A stretch of 64,000 nt of DNA from AV40 sp035568175 (GTDB lineage: Bacteria > Verrucomicrobiota > Verrucomicrobiia > Chthoniobacterales > UBA10450). Positions 44,788 to 54,643 of the stretch are shown piece by piece. Made by a program: the position numbers and the translations under genes. The notes beneath the pieces are model-generated. The model was not told the origin of the DNA and searched no databases. It saw nothing but the letters and a program-made list of their open reading frames with translations. How positions within the stretch are numbered: the first letter of the stretch is position 1; every line of letters starts with the position of its first letter. Where the stretch lies: positions 62,001 through 126,000 of the forward strand of contig DATMON010000018.1 of NCBI GenBank assembly GCA_035568175.1. Direction: 5' to 3'.

Positions 44788-46197
44788 TCAAGCGCCGGCG
44801 CGTCGCGTTATCTTCTGTCCGTCCTTGGTGTCGCGCGCTTCCCAGCCGAGCGCATTCAACTTATCGCGCAATTCATCGCTTTTCCGAAAATCTTTTGCAA
44901 GCCTCGCTTGCGCCCGCGCTTCGGCCAGCTTGGCTACTTCTTCGGGCAACTCAGTTCCATCGGTTTCAAAATCGAGCACGTCGTTGATTCGGCTCCACCA
45001 ATTTAACCATTCGGTAGCCGTGTTTCCGTCGAGTTTGCTTTGATCCATCGCCCGATTGGTTTCGCGAATCGTTTCGAAAAGGAAACCGAGCGCGGCGGAA
45101 ATGTTGAGATCGTCGTCGAGCGCGTCTTCGAATTCGTGACCGAATTGCATGTCGATCTTGGCCTTGCCCTTTTTATCCCCAGCGACTTCGCGCAAGCGTT
45201 GCAGCCAATCGTCAATCCGTCCCAGCGACTCGCGCGCTTCTTTCATTCCGTCCCAGGTGAAATTCAGCTGGGTCCGGTAATTCACCCGGATCAGCGCGTA
45301 ACGGATCTCGCGGCCGGTGTAACCTTTCGCCAGAACGTCAGGAATCGTGTAAAAATTTCCCAACGACTTCGACATTTTCTGGCCATCGACCAGCAGATGC
45401 GCGCAGTGCAGCCACATCCGCACAAATTTTTTGCCGGTCACGCCTTCGCTCTGTGCGATCTCCGCTTCGTGATGGGGAAAAATGTTGTCCACGCCGCCGC
45501 AGTGGATGTCGATCTGGTCGCCAAGGAGCGCGATCGCCATCGCGCTGCACTCGATGTGCCAGCCTGGTCGCCCGGGCCCCCACGGCGAATCCCACTTCAC
45601 GTCTCCATCTTCTTCGTCCCACGCTTTCCAGAGCGCGAAATCCCCGATGTGCTCTTTGTCGTATTCATCGTGTTTGACGCGGCCGCTCGGTTTTAGCTCG
45701 TCCAGATCGATATGCGCTAGTTTTCCGTAATTGGGAAACTTGTTGATCCGAAAATAAACCGATTTGTCATCGGCTTGATAAGCGAGACCTTTTGAAATCA
45801 ACGCGCTGATCATCGAAATCATTTTGTCGATGTAACGTTGATCGGTCGCGGCGGGATAATCGTCGGCGCGTTTGATTCGCAGCGTTTCGGCGTCTTCGAA
45901 GAATGCGTCTTTGAACTGCTGGGTAAACTTTTGGAGAGGAACTTTGGCTTCGTGCGCGCCGCGGATCGTCTTGTCCTCAACGTCGGTGATGTTCATCACC
46001 CGATGGACTTTGAATCCGCGCGCTTCGAGATGGCGCTGAAGTAAATCTTCGAAAATGTAGGCGCGAAAATTTCCGATGTGCGCGCGACTGTAAACCGTCG
46101 GCCCGCAGGTGTAGATATCGATCTTTCGATCCTTCGCGTCGCGCGGCTGAAATTCGTCGACCTCGCGGGAATAAGTATTAAAGAAGCGCAGCGGCAT
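44788..46197 (-). CDS. cysS: Cysteinyl-tRNA synthetase
   Basis: 469 residues, standard length. HIGH-like AHIGNFRAYIFEDLL, zinc ligands CGPTVYS and CSAMAIALLGDQIDIHCGG (with HHEAEIAQSE), and the KMSKS loop KMSKSLGNFYTIPDV are all present. The C-terminal anticodon-binding helices and basic tail (KKITRRAGA-like) are intact. It charges tRNA-Cys. It lies two bases downstream of ispF in the suhB-ispF-cysS unit. Confidence 0.97.
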   Translation of the reverse strand: MPLRFFNTYSREVDEFQPRDAKDRKIDIYTCGPTVYSRAHIGNFRAYIFEDLLQRHLEARGFKVHRVMNITDVEDKTIRGAHEAKVPLQKFTQQFKDAFFEDAETLRIKRADDYPAATDQRYIDKMISMISALISKGLAYQADDKSVYFRINKFPNYGKLAHIDLDELKPSGRVKHDEYDKEHIGDFALWKAWDEEDGDVKWDSPWGPGRPGWHIECSAMAIALLGDQIDIHCGGVDNIFPHHEAEIAQSEGVTGKKFVRMWLHCAHLLVDGQKMSKSLGNFYTIPDVLAKGYTGREIRYALIRVNYRTQLNFTWDGMKEARESLGRIDDWLQRLREVAGDKKGKAKIDMQFGHEFEDALDDDLNISAALGFLFETIRETNRAMDQSKLDGNTATEWLNWWSRINDVLDFETDGTELPEEVAKLAEARAQARLAKDFRKSDELRDKLNALGWEARDTKDGQKITRRAGA

Positions 46198-46199
46198 TC

Positions 46200-46682
46200 T
46201 TAACTTTGCTCGACCGTCGCAATCGCCATCGCGGACATGCCTTCGCCGCGGCCGATCGGACCGAGCCGCTCGTTTGTCGTCGCCTTGACGCTCACTTGCG
46301 AATCTGAAATACCGATCGCCGCGGCAATCGCTTTTCGCATCGCTGGAATCTGCGGCGCAAGCTTCGGTGCCTCAGCGATCACGGTGGCGTCAATGTTGAC
46401 CACCCGCGCTTTTTTCTCGGCAAGAATTTGAGCCACCCGTTTCAAGATCTCGATGCTGCTGATGCCACGGATCGACTGGTCGGTGTCCGGGAAATGTTGA
46501 CCGATGTCGCCGGCACAAATCGCGCCGAGGAGCGCGTCGGCAATGGCGTGTGACAAAACATCGGCGTCGGAATGTCCTTCCAATCCGAGGAGGTAAGGAA
46601 CGCGAACGCCGCCTAGGATTAGTTGTCGATTCTGTCCGAGCCGATGGATGTCGTAACCAATTCCGCAGCGAGTGGTGCTCAC
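46200..46682 (-). CDS. ispF: 2-C-methyl-D-erythritol 2,4-cyclodiphosphate synthase
   Basis: 160 residues from GTG 46682, which overlaps the suhB stop as GTGA; the longer open frame upstream lies inside suhB. Zinc and substrate residues: RCGIGYDIHRLGQ (D-x-H), LLGLEGHSDADVLSHAIADA, AGDIGQHFPDTD and VSVKATTNERLGPIGRGEG. It catalyses the ring-closing step of the MEP pathway, which also uses dxs at 37687. Confidence 0.96.
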   Translation of the reverse strand: MSTTRCGIGYDIHRLGQNRQLILGGVRVPYLLGLEGHSDADVLSHAIADALLGAICAGDIGQHFPDTDQSIRGISSIEILKRVAQILAEKKARVVNIDATVIAEAPKLAPQIPAMRKAIAAAIGISDSQVSVKATTNERLGPIGRGEGMSAMAIATVEQS

Positions 46683-47425
46683 AATTGCAAATCGATTACG
46701 CCATTCGAGGCGACGATGCTGTATTTTTCTTTCATATCTTTGCGCGGTCGCAAGTCGACCAGACCGCCGGCCGTTTCCACTAGAATCCATCCGGCAGCGA
46801 TGTCCCACAAACTGATTCCGCGCTCGATGTAGGCGTCGAAACGGCCGCACGCGACGTAAGCCATGTCGAGCGCAGCGCTGCCAAGCACACGGCATTTGCG
46901 CACGCGATGGATCATCGCTTCAAGCAACGGCAGATTTGAATCGATCGAGTGATCCGTTTTGGCGAGGCCGACAGAAACGACAGCTTCGGCCAGATTGGCG
47001 CGACTGCTCACGCGAAAATGTTGACCGTTCAGGCGCGGTTTTTCACCTTTTTGTGCGCTCCACATCTCGTCACGCATCGGGTCGTAAATCACGCCGACAA
47101 TTATTTCGCGTTTCAAACGTAGCGCGATCGAAACGCAAAAGTGCGGAATCTTGTAAAAATAATTCACGGTTCCATCGAGTGGATCGACGACCCATTGATG
47201 CTCGCTCGATTGATCGCCGACGATTCCTTCTTCGCCGTAAAGCGCGTGCTCGGGAAATTGTTTCAACAGCGCCTTGGTGATGAGCTCCTGGGTCTCCACG
47301 TCGATCGCGAGCTTGATGTCGTGCGCTTCGGCAACGTTCACGTGCTGCGAGCGGTGAAAATTTTTGCGAAGCAGCTCGCCAGCCGCGCGCGCAGCTTTTT
47401 CCGCCGCGTCGAGATAATGCTTCAT
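46679..47425 (-). CDS. suhB: Inositol-1-monophosphatase-family phosphatase (SuhB-like)
   Basis: 248 residues from ATG 47425. Metal-binding motifs: LYGEEG (E70-type), WVVDPLDGTVNYFYKIPHF (DPLDGT) and SIDSNLPLL, with the later WDIAAGWILVETAGG (WD...G). It hydrolyses inositol or other sugar monophosphates; in E. coli SuhB also acts in rRNA antitermination. It is first in a unit with ispF and cysS. An inverted octamer repeat lies just upstream. Confidence 0.93.
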   Translation of the reverse strand: MKHYLDAAEKAARAAGELLRKNFHRSQHVNVAEAHDIKLAIDVETQELITKALLKQFPEHALYGEEGIVGDQSSEHQWVVDPLDGTVNYFYKIPHFCVSIALRLKREIIVGVIYDPMRDEMWSAQKGEKPRLNGQHFRVSSRANLAEAVVSVGLAKTDHSIDSNLPLLEAMIHRVRKCRVLGSAALDMAYVACGRFDAYIERGISLWDIAAGWILVETAGGLVDLRPRKDMKEKYSIVASNGVIDLQL

Positions 47426-47432
47426 GGAGAAG

Positions 47433-47518
47433 GTTGAGTTGTTGAGGAGTTGAGCGGTTGAGATCGACTTCAGAATAGCTTCTCCTCTCAACGTCTCAAC
47501 ACCACAACGTCTCAACAC
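47433..47518. repeat. Inverted pair of 4x octamer repeats (GTTGAGNN / CTCAACNN)
   Basis: 47433-47464 consists of four tandem GTTGAGNN octamers. 47487-47518 consists of four CTCAACNN octamers (one with CACAAC), i.e. the same unit on the other strand. The 22-bp spacer gives a possible 32-bp-arm cruciform or RNA hairpin in the upstream region of suhB. Confidence 0.75.
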
Positions 47519-47527
47519 AAAATAAAA

Positions 47528-47555
47528 CCGGGAGGAAAATAAATTCTCCTCCCGG
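47528..47555 (-). terminator. Hairpin terminator between the coaCB/small-ORF unit and suhB
   Basis: CCGGGAGGA and TCCTCCCGG form a perfect 9-bp GC-rich stem with an AT-rich loop. On the minus strand it is followed by TTTTATTTT, typical of an intrinsic terminator for the genes to its right. Confidence 0.75.
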
Positions 47556-47616
47556 GTTGAAGTTTGGGATTGTGACTCCGAAAGATTTTCCGAAGTCGTT
47601 AATTAAGCGACGGGCC

Positions 47617-47676
47617 TCAATGCCTCTTTCTTTTCTTCGCTTTTCTTTTTGCTGCTTTCTTTCTTTTCTTAGCCAT
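47617..47676 (-). CDS. 19-residue Lys/Arg-rich peptide
   Basis: ATG 47676 to TGA 47617, encoding MAKKRKKAAKRKAKKRKRH. It has a GAAAGGGGGGAA ribosome-binding-like stretch 8-18 bases upstream and a strong terminator about 60 bases downstream. 14 of 19 residues are K, R or H. Similar tiny basic proteins are found in several bacterial groups as histone-like or ribosome-associated peptides. Its coding status is inferred from RBS, context and composition. Confidence 0.45.
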   Translation of the reverse strand: MAKKRKKAAKRKAKKRKRH

Positions 47677-47758
47677 CGACTTCTAATTCCCCCCTTTCAT
47701 TCCGTTTTCGCGGAAGTTTGTGAAGAGTTGGGAATGACTTCACTTAACGACGAAGTAA

Positions 47759-48415
47759 TCACGCGTTTTTTTTTGTCAAACGTTTTTCGCAAACATTTGC
47801 AAATATTTTTATAAGCTCACGCGCCAAAATTTTCTTCGGGGCGCGTGAAATTATTTTCTTTTCGTCATCGCGAAACAAAATTGTGACTTCATTTTCATCG
47901 CTCTCCATTCCGGAATCCGCGCGACTCACGTCATTGGCAACGACAACGTCACAGTATTTCTCCTGAAGTTTTCTTTGCGCGTTTGCTTCGATGTTTTCGG
48001 TTTCGGCGGCGAAGCCCACGACAACATAATGTCGTTCTCCTTTCGGCAGAGACGCGAGGATGTCGCGCGTTGGAACCAGTTCGAGAGAAAGGTTCGCGTC
48101 GCGCTTTTTGATTTTGTTTTTGGAAACCTGTTTTGGTTTGTAATCCACGACTGCCGCGCACATCACGAGCACGTCGCATTCTCGGACCCGTTCATAAACG
48201 GCATCGAAGATTTCATCGCCGGTTGAAATTGAAACCAACTGAACGCCGTGCGGCGGATCGAGATTCACCGGACCCGAGATCAAAACAACTTTGTGGCCGG
48301 CCTCGATCGCCGCCTCCGCGATCGCGTAGCCCATTCTTCCGGACGAACGGTTGCTGAGATAACGGACAGGATCGATCGGCTCGCGCGTCGGCCCGGCCGT
48401 TATAAGAAATCTCAC
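47759..48415 (-). CDS. coaB: Phosphopantothenate-cysteine ligase (CoaB half)
   Basis: 218 residues from GTG 48415, overlapping the coaC stop (GTGA); the 31 upstream in-frame codons lie in coaC. Motifs: RFLITAGPTREPIDPVRYLS, NRSSGRMGYAIAEAAIEAG, MCAAVVDYKPKQVSKNKIKK (the KxKK-type loop) and VVGFAAETEN. It joins cysteine to 4'-phosphopantothenate. In most bacteria this domain is fused to CoaC in one chain (Dfp); here the two are separate, coupled genes. Confidence 0.92.
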   Translation of the reverse strand: MRFLITAGPTREPIDPVRYLSNRSSGRMGYAIAEAAIEAGHKVVLISGPVNLDPPHGVQLVSISTGDEIFDAVYERVRECDVLVMCAAVVDYKPKQVSKNKIKKRDANLSLELVPTRDILASLPKGERHYVVVGFAAETENIEANAQRKLQEKYCDVVVANDVSRADSGMESDENEVTILFRDDEKKIISRAPKKILARELIKIFANVCEKRLTKKNA

Positions 48416-49035
48416 GCGATCAGGTTTTCCTGGCGCGCGAGAAGAAATTCGGCGCGAAAGGCGATATCGTCGACTTTCCAAAGACGACCGAGCCCTTCGT
48501 AACCGCACGCTAGCATTCCCTCTTCCGGTCCGATGAATTCGACGCCGCGCGATTTCAATGTTTCAACGTTGCCGATCGTGGCGGGATGCGACCACATTTT
48601 TCCGTTCATCGCCGGCGCAATTAAAATTGGCGCGCGGGTGGCCAGCGCGATCGCGGCGAGCGGATGGTTCGCCAGACCGTGCGCGAGCTCGGCGATGATG
48701 TTCGCCGTCGCCGGGGCAATCAAAAGGAGGTTCGCGCGATCGGCTAATTCGATGTGGCCGGGGCGCCAGTTTTCTTTTTCGTCGAAGAAACTGGTCATCA
48801 CGGGATTCTTAGAAAGCGTCTGCAAAGTGAGCGGCGTGATGAATTCGGTCGCGTCGTGCGTCATGACCGCGAAAACCTGGTGTCCCTGCTTCGCGAGCAG
48901 ACTCGCAAGCTCGGCCGATTTGTAGGCAGCGATCGAACCGGTAACGCCGAGGACGATTGTTCTTCCGGCGCCGCGCATGCGGACAACTTTGCGCGCTGCG
49001 CTTTTTTCAATTGGCTTGCTCGAGTTTCTTTTCAT
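48412..49035 (-). CDS. coaC: Phosphopantothenoylcysteine decarboxylase (CoaC half)
   Basis: 207 residues. Flavin fold with VLGVTGSIAAYKSAELASLL, the active His in RPGHIELADRANLLLIAPAT, NIIAELAHGLANHPLAAIAL, the substrate-clamp motif APAMNGKMWSHP and MLACGYEGLGRLWKVDDI. It decarboxylates phosphopantothenoylcysteine. It ends with the stop that overlaps coaB. There is no rpoZ between gmk and this gene, unlike the frequent gmk-rpoZ-coaBC order. Confidence 0.93.
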   Translation of the reverse strand: MKRNSSKPIEKSAARKVVRMRGAGRTIVLGVTGSIAAYKSAELASLLAKQGHQVFAVMTHDATEFITPLTLQTLSKNPVMTSFFDEKENWRPGHIELADRANLLLIAPATANIIAELAHGLANHPLAAIALATRAPILIAPAMNGKMWSHPATIGNVETLKSRGVEFIGPEEGMLACGYEGLGRLWKVDDIAFRAEFLLARQENLIA

Positions 49036-49038
49036 TCA

Positions 49039-49047
49039 AGATCGACA
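49039..49047 (+). repeat. AGATCGACA motif copy between gmk and coaC
   Basis: It occupies most of the 13-bp gap between the two minus-strand genes. Confidence 0.75.
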
Positions 49048-49048
49048 A

Positions 49049-49660
49049 TTATTTTTGGATCAAACGCCGGCTCAAATATCGCTCGGCATTCATGATGTGT
49101 CGAAATTTCTGCAGATCTTCCTCAGTAGTCCGGCTGATGATGGTATAGCGATATTCCGGCCAGGATTCCATTTCCCGAATGGCGGTCGTCAAGCGGGTTT
49201 CGATTTGCTCGGTCGTTTCGGTGCCGCGCTTCGTTAGCCGCCGGCGCAACTCTTCAACGTCCGGAGGCACAATGAAAACATCGGCGAGCGCATCGCGAAT
49301 GAATTTGTCCTTGGAATTCCGAATCGTGGCCGCGCCCTGCGTGTCGATGTCGATCAAGACATCGCGGCCGTTCATCAGGTGTTCGATGATCGGTTTAAGC
49401 AGCGTGCCGTAATGGTGCCCATGGACGGTCGCATGCTCCAAAAATTCTCCAGCTTTCGCGCGAGCCGTAAATTCCGCTTCAGAAAAGAATTGGTAGTCTT
49501 CCCCTTCAACTTCGCCGGCGCGTGCTGGTCGGGTCGTGCAGGAGACCGAATAAATGAACTCGGACGTTTTTCGAAGCGCGTCGACCAGCGTCGTTTTGCC
49601 GCCACCGGATGGCGCGGAAAGGACAAACAGAATTCCGTAACGGCTGAATCGGCTATTCAA
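49049..49660 (-). CDS. gmk: Guanylate kinase
   Basis: 203 residues from TTG 49660, which overlaps the yicC stop and gives the usual family length; the longer frame upstream lies inside yicC. P-loop FVLSAPSGGGKTTLVDAL, GMP-binding VSCTTRPARAGEVEGEDYQF and FLEHATVHGHHYGT, and lid region RLTKRGTETTEQIETRL are all conserved. It phosphorylates GMP to GDP. Confidence 0.95.
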   Translation of the reverse strand: MNSRFSRYGILFVLSAPSGGGKTTLVDALRKTSEFIYSVSCTTRPARAGEVEGEDYQFFSEAEFTARAKAGEFLEHATVHGHHYGTLLKPIIEHLMNGRDVLIDIDTQGAATIRNSKDKFIRDALADVFIVPPDVEELRRRLTKRGTETTEQIETRLTTAIREMESWPEYRYTIISRTTEEDLQKFRHIMNAERYLSRRLIQK

Positions 49661-50524
49661 GATTTTGAATTTGCTCGCGGATTTTTTCCAGCTCGGCCTT
49701 GCAGACGACCACTCGTTGCGAAATTGCAGCGTCATTCGCCTTGGCGCCGAGAGTGTTCAGTTCGCGGAATATTTCCTGGGTGATGAACTCCAGCGTGCGG
49801 CCGACCGGTTCGTGCCGGCGAAGGTGATGCGCGAATTGCGCGAGATGGCTCTCCACCCGCGTGAGCTCTTCGGAAACGTCGGCGCGATCGGCGAAGAATG
49901 TGATTTCCTTTACCAAACGCTCGTCGTCGCTCGGGATCGGCAGACCGGCCTTGTGAATGCGCTCGAGCAGAGTAGCGCGATATTTTTTCACCACGTCAGG
50001 ATGCAGGCCGCGGATTTCCTTAATCTGTTTGCGCATCGCTTTCAGGCGCCGAATCAGATCCTTGGCCAAATGTTTGCCTTCGCGCTCGCGCATTTTGATT
50101 AATTCGTTGAGCGCGGCCCGCAAAGCCCGTTCGATTGCCGGCCATGCGGTGTTAGAATCGATCGTTTCTTCGGGCGCGCGCATCACGCCTGGCGCCTGCA
50201 AAATTGCGCCGATGGTAATTTCACCGGGTGCGTCCAAATCTTTTTGCAATGCGCGCATCGCGTCGTGATAAGAGCGCGCCAGCTCGGTATCGAGCGCGAG
50301 TTTACGCGGCGCGCTCGCGCCATTGTGATAACTGACGACAACGTTGGTTCGCCCTCGCGAAATATTCTCATTAATGGTTTGGCGAATCTGCGGCTCGAGC
50401 GCGGCCAGATCCCGCGGCAAATTGATGACGATGTCGCTCTGCTTCCGGTTTACGGAATTGAGCTCGAGGGTGAACTTCGTGCCGTTGTGATCGGTGTCGC
50501 CGCGGCCATATCCAGTCATCGATC

Positions 50525-50528
<4 letters not shown>
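49653..50528 (-). CDS. yicC: YicC family protein (predicted endoribonuclease)
   Basis: 291 residues from ATG 50528, overlapping the trpB stop. The N terminus RSMTGYGRGDTDHNGTKFTL and C terminus HEPVGRTLEFITQEIFRELN, TLGAKANDAAISQRVVVCKA, ELEKIREQIQNLE are diagnostic; a central coiled-coil segment lies around 150-200. E. coli YicC has been reported to cleave RNA. It is next to gmk, as in many genomes. Confidence 0.93.
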
Positions 50529-51725
<1,197 letters not shown>

Positions 51726-51739
<14 letters not shown>

Positions 51740-52730
51740 GAGCAGAAGAAACGTCCAATCCCAGAAGCGCGTCAATCGCACGCCGGTGCGGAGACGGAAT
51801 TGGAATCGAATCGAGTTTGCGAAAGGGGAACCAGCATTTCCCGGGACTGTCGATCTTGGGTTGGCGCTGTCGAAATATCTGCAATGAGATGCGGTGATTG
51901 GTGAATGGGAAAATAGCTTTGTAAATCGTGCCGTTTCTCTTCGAGCTTAAATCTAGCGGTGGCAAGACCCACATTCCGCGCCAGCGGTTGCCAGACTGCG
52001 CGAGCAAAAGTTTGTTGTTTCGAACGACAAGCGAGTGTTTCTCAACCATCCGCTTTGTTTCAGGACGCGGTCGTTTGATTGGCAACGATCGCGGATTTTT
52101 TGCGCGGCAAAATGTTTTAACAGGGCAAATTCCGCATTTCGGTTTGCGCGGGAGACAGACCAGCGCGCCAAGGTCGAGAAGAGCGGAGTTATACGCCGCT
52201 GAGGATTTCTTCGGGACGAGCGACGCAGCATATTGCCAAAGACTGTTCTTGCCAGGACCGGAGTCGATCGGAATTCGCAGATTGAAAAGACGTGCGAAGA
52301 CGCGCGCCGCGTTTGCTTCGACAATTGCCACGGACTGATTTAACGCGAACGTCGCGACCGCATGCGCGGTGTATTTTCCGATGCCAGGAAGTTGCCGCAT
52401 CTGTTCGATGGCCGTTGGAAATCGCCCACGATATCGATCTACGACGAGTTTTGCAGTGGTGTGAAGGTTTCGTGCTCGGTTGTAATAACCAAGTCCCTGC
52501 CAGGCGTGCAGCACTTCGGCCTCCGACGCGCGAGCTAACGCCGAAAAGTCTGGAAATCGTCGGAGCCAATTCTTGTAATATGGCAAGACTGTGCCGACTT
52601 GCGTTTGCTGAAGCATGAATTCGGAAACGAGAATCGCGTATGGATCGCGCGTTCGGCGCCACGGGAGGTCGCGTCCCGTCTTGCGATACCAATCGAGAAG
52701 TGCGCGTTGAAAAGCTCTCTGTTTTGTCAT
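51726..52730 (-). CDS. mutY: A/G-specific adenine glycosylase
   Basis: 334 residues from ATG 52730. HhH-GPD core: RDPYAILVSEFMLQQTQVGT, VLPYYKNWLRRFPDF, MRQLPGIGKYTAHAVATFAL (catalytic Asp follows in VAIVEANAARVFAR, where the usual VDGN reads VEAN). Four iron-sulfur cysteines: CLPRKPKCGICPVKTFC (C-x6-C-x2-C-x5-C). The C-terminal NUDIX-like domain has NRWRGMWVLPPLD. It removes adenine opposite 8-oxoG. The change from VDGN to VEAN should be checked because it may alter the catalytic loop. Confidence 0.92.
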
Positions 52731-52902
52731 GTCGAGCGGGGTCGAGAAATCTCTAAACGTTTCCGAAAACAACAAGAGATTGAACTCGTTCGTCTCGCGC
52801 GACTCTCTCGCCGCTAACCTCGCGGCGCAACCGTCCGTGTCGTTTATCCCAATCGCTCCATCCCTCGACTTTTGCTCGGAATGACAAGAATGTGAAACGA
52901 AG

Positions 52903-53850
52903 GTGAATTCTTACACGCAGCCGTTAACGGTCGACCAAGTGAAAGCGCTTCGTGCGCTTCTGGATGAGCTCGGCTTCGAATTCTCGCCGAAGGAATACAC
53001 GATTTTTTTCGGTCAAAAAAATAAAATGAGCGTGGCGGTTTATGAGAAGGGCCCAAAGGTGCTCGTGCAGGGTAAGGGCGTGGAAGAGTTCGTGCAGTTC
53101 GAGTTGGAGCCGAAGATTTTGGGCGAGGCAAAGCTTGGTTATGAGGAAGTGCACGCGCCGGAAATGTTCGAGCCGCATTTTGGCGTGGACGAGAGCGGAA
53201 AGGGCGATTTTTTCGGACCGCTCGTGATCGCGGGCGTCTACGTGGACCATGGGATCGCCCGAAAACTGATTGAGGCGGGGGTGCAGGACAGCAAGCGTAT
53301 TGGATCGGATGCGCGCATCCGGGTGCTGGCAGATGCGATTCGAAAAAATTCGATGGGTCTGGTCGAAGTCGTATTGATCGGGCCGGCAAAATACAACGAG
53401 CTGTATGAGAAATTCGGGAACCTGAACAAGCTCCTGGCGTGGGGCCACGCCCGGGTCATCGAAAATTTGCTGGTCAGAAAACCGGACTGCCCGCGCTCGT
53501 TGTCCGACCAATTCGCGGATGCTCGACTGATCGAGCAATCGTTGCTTCGTCATGGCCAGAAGATCGACATCCAACAACGGCCGCGCGCGGAATCGGATAT
53601 CGCGGTCGCAGCGGCGTCGATTCTGGCCCGTGAGGCTTTCATTAACTGGCTCGACCGGGAAGGGAAAAAGCTGGGAGTGCGACTGGAACGTGGGGTCTCG
53701 CCGGCAGTAAAAGTCGCGGCTGGAAAGCTGGTCGAAGAAAAAGGGCCGGAGGTGCTTCGGCAGGTGGCGAAAGTCCATTTTCGGACGGCCCACGCAGTTG
53801 CCCCCGAGCACTTTGCGGAGCCACCGCCCCGGGAAAGCTGGCGGAAGTAG
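52903..53850 (+). CDS. rnhC: Ribonuclease HIII
   Basis: 315 residues from GTG 52903 (ACGAAG upstream). An N-terminal TBP-like substrate-binding domain (LDELGFEFSPKEYTIFFGQK, VLVQGKGVEEFVQFELEPKI) precedes the catalytic domain. PHFGVDESGKGDFFGPLVIA gives the D-E-x-G-K-G-D motif of RNase HIII, then LADAIRKNSMGL and ESDIAVAAASILAREAFINW. It cleaves RNA in RNA-DNA hybrids. RNase HIII is known mainly from Firmicutes and a few other groups. It diverges from mutY. Confidence 0.95.
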   Translation: MNSYTQPLTVDQVKALRALLDELGFEFSPKEYTIFFGQKNKMSVAVYEKGPKVLVQGKGVEEFVQFELEPKILGEAKLGYEEVHAPEMFEPHFGVDESGKGDFFGPLVIAGVYVDHGIARKLIEAGVQDSKRIGSDARIRVLADAIRKNSMGLVEVVLIGPAKYNELYEKFGNLNKLLAWGHARVIENLLVRKPDCPRSLSDQFADARLIEQSLLRHGQKIDIQQRPRAESDIAVAAASILAREAFINWLDREGKKLGVRLERGVSPAVKVAAGKLVEEKGPEVLRQVAKVHFRTAHAVAPEHFAEPPPRESWRK

Positions 53851-53872
53851 GATAGTCGGCCAGCAGCGATAG

Positions 53873-54643
53873 GTGGGCAAGATTCCTGCTGTAGCTTTTT
53901 CAACTTGTTTGGGAATTGTGGAAACTAGACTCCTAACCATAAACGCCGACCCTGTCTTCCAGGACCGGGCGCTCGCCATTCTCGACGAGATCGAGGATTT
54001 AGAGACGCAGATTGTGCGGAACTTATCCGAAGCCGTGCAGGCGCTGCTCGAGGAAAATTTCGACGGTTTAATTATCGAAGGCGATGCCGCACTTGCCCTC
54101 GAACAGGCGACAAATCTGCGGCAGCATTTTCCGTCACTGACCATCGCTTGTTTGCTTCAAAGCGGGCGCCGTTCAGAAGTCGGTCCGATGGCAAAGGAGC
54201 AGAATATCGAATTGCTCTCGGCGGCGCGGAGCGACCGAGGTTTGCGAGTGACTTTGGCGCGTTTTGTTCATTCGCTCGATTCACAGGGCACAGCCTCGGA
54301 GGGAATCGATCCGTGTCATTCGCTTATTGGAAATCTCAACCAGTTTTCTGCGGCCGAAATTTTGCAGATGAGCTGCTTAAGCCAGCGAAGCGGGCGCTTC
54401 ACCTTTAAGTCCGGCCGCGGCAACAGCGAGATCTACCTGCAGCAGGGCTCGGTGCGACATGCGGTGTTCGGTTCAGTGGAAGGTGAAGCGGCGGTCGCGG
54501 AGATTTTCCGCTGGCGCCAAGGCCGTTTTTATTTTGAAGAGGGCATCATCAGCCAGGAGCAAACGGTGAACCGGCCGTGGGCACATCTGCTCATCGATAA
54601 CCTGCAAAAGCTCGACGAAACGTTAGAGCTGGTCAGTGTTTAA
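53873..54643 (+). CDS. Response-regulator-like protein with DUF4388 (PATAN-like) C terminus
   Basis: 256 residues from GTG 53873; GTG 53918 (METRLLTINADP) is a good alternative. The N-terminal about 120 residues look like a receiver-type fold without a clear Asp box (DGLIIEGDAALAL at the usual acceptor position). The C-terminal part GNLNQFSAAEILQMSCLSQR, SGRFTFKSGRGNSEIYLQQG, SVRHAVFGSVEGEAAVAEIF and WRQGRFYFEEG matches DUF4388. Such proteins occur in gliding/chemosensory signalling, but no partner is adjacent. The next gene overlaps its end. Confidence 0.8.
   Translation: MGKIPAVAFSTCLGIVETRLLTINADPVFQDRALAILDEIEDLETQIVRNLSEAVQALLEENFDGLIIEGDAALALEQATNLRQHFPSLTIACLLQSGRRSEVGPMAKEQNIELLSAARSDRGLRVTLARFVHSLDSQGTASEGIDPCHSLIGNLNQFSAAEILQMSCLSQRSGRFTFKSGRGNSEIYLQQGSVRHAVFGSVEGEAAVAEIFRWRQGRFYFEEGIISQEQTVNRPWAHLLIDNLQKLDETLELVSV

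Noticed and set aside
52924..54144. A 406-codon open frame on the minus strand opposite rnhC and the DUF4388-like gene
   Set aside because: It covers two clear plus-strand genes, has no recognisable domain and has the composition of an antisense shadow in GC-rich DNA.
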